DNA of 64,000 bases from Qaidamihabitans albus. Its GTDB lineage: Bacteria > Actinomycetota > Actinomycetes > Mycobacteriales > Pseudonocardiaceae. The stretch spans positions 434,001 to 498,000 of the forward strand of contig NZ_JAEHOB010000002.1 in the NCBI RefSeq assembly GCF_016464705.1. The letters run 5' to 3'. Positions within the stretch are counted from its first letter, which is position 1. The number at the start of each line of letters is the position of its first letter. The notes below the pieces were generated by a model. That model was not told the DNA's origin and made no database searches. It worked only from the letters and a program-made list of their open reading frames with translations. The position numbers and the translations under genes are program-made. Positions 62,957 through 64,000 of the stretch are shown piece by piece.

Positions 62957-63705
62957 TGCGCGACTCCGTCCGGATGGCGCTGGGCACGCTGACGGCGCTG
63001 CCGGTGCCCGCGCCCCGGGTGATCGACCGGCGGGTGGCGGGTGGCGCGATGCTGCTCGCGCCCGTCGCCGCGGTGCCGCTCGCGGTGCTCGCGGGCCTGA
63101 TCGTGCTCGGCGGCGAGCTCGCCGGGCTGCCCGCGCTGGTGACGGCGGCACTCGCGGTGGGCGCGGTGGCGCTGGCCGGACGCGGGCTGCACCTGGACGG
63201 GCTGGCCGACACCGCCGACGGGCTCGCCGCGTCCTACGACCGCGAGCGGGCCCTGGAGATCATGCGCCGGGGTGACTCCGGCCCGGCCGGGGTGGCCACC
63301 CTGGTGCTCGTGCTGATCGTGCAGAGCGCGGCGCTGGCCGGCGCGGTCGTGGCGGGGCACGGGGTGGCCGCCGCCGCGATCGGGGTGGTCGCCGGGCGGG
63401 CGGTGCTGCCCCTGTGCTGTGTCCGCGGGGTGCCCTCGGCGCGGCCGGACGGGCTGGGCGCGACGGTCGCGGGTGCGGTGCCGGTCCCCGCGGCCGTGGC
63501 GGTGCCGCTGCTGGTCGCGGGGCTCGCCGCGGCGGCGCCCGGCCTGCCGTGGTGGCGCGGGCCGCTCGCGGTGGTGGCCTGCTGCGCCGTCGCGGGACTG
63601 CTGCTGCTGCGCTGCGTGCGCCGTCTCGGCGGCACCACGGGCGACGTGCTCGGCGCCTGCGTGGAAGCGGGAACCGCCGCCGCCCTCGTCCTCGTGAGTG
63701 CGTAG
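62956..63705 (+). CDS. cobS: Adenosylcobinamide-GDP ribazoletransferase
   Basis: 249 residues from the ATG at 62956 overlapping the cobT stop; a GTG one codon earlier is also possible. An integral membrane enzyme joining adenosylcobinamide-GDP with alpha-ribazole to complete cobalamin. Starts LGTLTALPVPAP; the metal-binding GRGLHLDGLADTADGL and RRGDSGPAGVATLVLVL are family hallmarks, with several Ala/Val-rich helices. The last codons and the TAG at 63703-63705 are inside palindrome copy 8. Confidence 0.93.
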   Translation: MRDSVRMALGTLTALPVPAPRVIDRRVAGGAMLLAPVAAVPLAVLAGLIVLGGELAGLPALVTAALAVGAVALAGRGLHLDGLADTADGLAASYDRERALEIMRRGDSGPAGVATLVLVLIVQSAALAGAVVAGHGVAAAAIGVVAGRAVLPLCCVRGVPSARPDGLGATVAGAVPVPAAVAVPLLVAGLAAAAPGLPWWRGPLAVVACCAVAGLLLLRCVRRLGGTTGDVLGACVEAGTAAALVLVSA

Positions 63706-63736
63706 CCGCGTTCTAACTCGTGTGCGCACTCACGAG
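63691..63736. repeat. 46-bp palindromic repeat, copy 8
   Basis: Between convergent cobS and cobC, supplying both stop codons (TAG at 63703-63705, and TAG at 63715-63713 on the minus strand). The left half differs from the right in the inner part (GTAGCCGCG against GCACACGAG). cobC ends LVSAHTS, the same repeat-encoded tail as the GNAT protein. Confidence 0.9.
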
Positions 63737-64000
63737 TCGTTGTGCGGTGGCCAGCGCGTCGAGGAGGCCGCGCGTGGTGGCGGGGTCGCGGACCGCGATC
63801 CGCAGCCAGTCCTCGTCCAGCCCGGGGAACGTGTCGCCGCGGCGCACCGCGTATCCGGCGGCCCGCAGCGCCAGCCGCACCTGCCCGGCCCGCGGCAGCC
63901 GCACCAGCACGAACGGCCCGCGCGGCGCACCCGCGACGTGCACGCCCAGCTCGCGCAGCCCGGCGACCAGCTCAGCCCGGTCCCGCTCCGCGGCCCGCGC
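63713..64000 (-). CDS. cobC: C-terminal part of a CobC-like PLP-dependent aminotransferase-fold protein (5' end outside window)
   Basis: About 95 C-terminal residues; the frame is open to the window edge. RPRGPFVLVR-type text appears as GAPRGPFVLVRLPRAGQVRLALRAAGYAVRRGDTFPGLDEDWLRIAVRDPATTRGLLDALATA, the small-domain end of aminotransferase class I/II proteins of the histidinol-phosphate/CobD(CobC) type, with the substrate-carboxylate Arg in WLRIAVRD. The neighbouring cobS points to the threonine-phosphate decarboxylase/CobC role of Rv2231c relatives. The last seven codons come from palindrome copy 8. Confidence 0.65.
   Translation of the reverse strand, partial: ARAAERDRAELVAGLRELGVHVAGAPRGPFVLVRLPRAGQVRLALRAAGYAVRRGDTFPGLDEDWLRIAVRDPATTRGLLDALATAQRLVSAHTS

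Overview
The window is a very GC-rich stretch of an actinobacterial chromosome. I infer the Pseudonocardiaceae (Amycolatopsis-like) from the many GTG starts, a DUF397 gene, DUF2510 and LppZ-type proteins, and leaderless promoters. Much of the first half follows the Mycobacterium tuberculosis Rv2993c-Rv3025c order as I recall it: FAA hydrolase, leuB, serA, ilvCNB, CFP6-like PH protein, DoxX, LppZ, gatBAC, ACT protein, ligA, MetE-like protein, mnmA, iscS. It is therefore mostly conserved core chromosome with small accessory inserts. I see no rRNA, tRNA, CRISPR array, prophage, insertion sequence or biosynthetic cluster.

Layout. 1-1330: end of a flavoprotein hydroxylase and an FAA hydrolase. 1419-13282: branched-chain amino acid and serine synthesis (cimA, leuB, serA, ilvC, ilvN, ilvB, ilvD). 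Two transcription attenuators are visible: an Ile/Leu/Val leader peptide before ilvB and a Val-Ile-Ile-Ile leader peptide before cimA. 13346-16811: DoxX, a hydroxyacid dehydrogenase, an LppZ-like lipoprotein and a membrane protein. 16814-27207: gatCAB, an ACT protein, a voltage-sensor-like membrane protein, GNAT, ligA, a MetE-like protein and a scramblase-like protein. 27304-37751: MBL hydrolase, VapBC toxin-antitoxin, acyl-CoA synthetase, mnmA, iscS, an MFS exporter, trpB2, mtnA and a PEP-mutase-family protein. 37884-48282: a beta-propeller protein, then a catabolic cluster (CaiB-type CoA-transferase, GntR regulator, hydroxyacid-oxoacid transhydrogenase, YdiJ-like FAD/Fe-S dehydrogenase, 2-keto-4-pentenoate hydratase family protein), then an acyl-CoA dehydrogenase. 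48740-54722: glutamate synthase gltBD. 54912-59129: exported phosphoesterase, WYL regulator, epoxide hydrolase. 59065-64000: a cobalamin riboswitch, cobalt transporter cbtBA and late cobalamin genes cobD, cobU, cobT, cobS and cobC.

The most distinctive feature is a family of exactly 46-bp palindromes, eight copies in 64 kb, each lying at or within a few dozen bases of a gene 3' end. In four copies the palindrome itself supplies the stop codon of one or both adjoining genes. The 22-nt half-sites recur in different pairings, so they behave as exchangeable modules. Other notable points are the cimA attenuator, a transhydrogenase/dehydrogenase pair that would form a closed 2-oxoglutarate/2-hydroxyglutarate cycle, and an S4-type arginine helix in a membrane protein with no recognisable pore.
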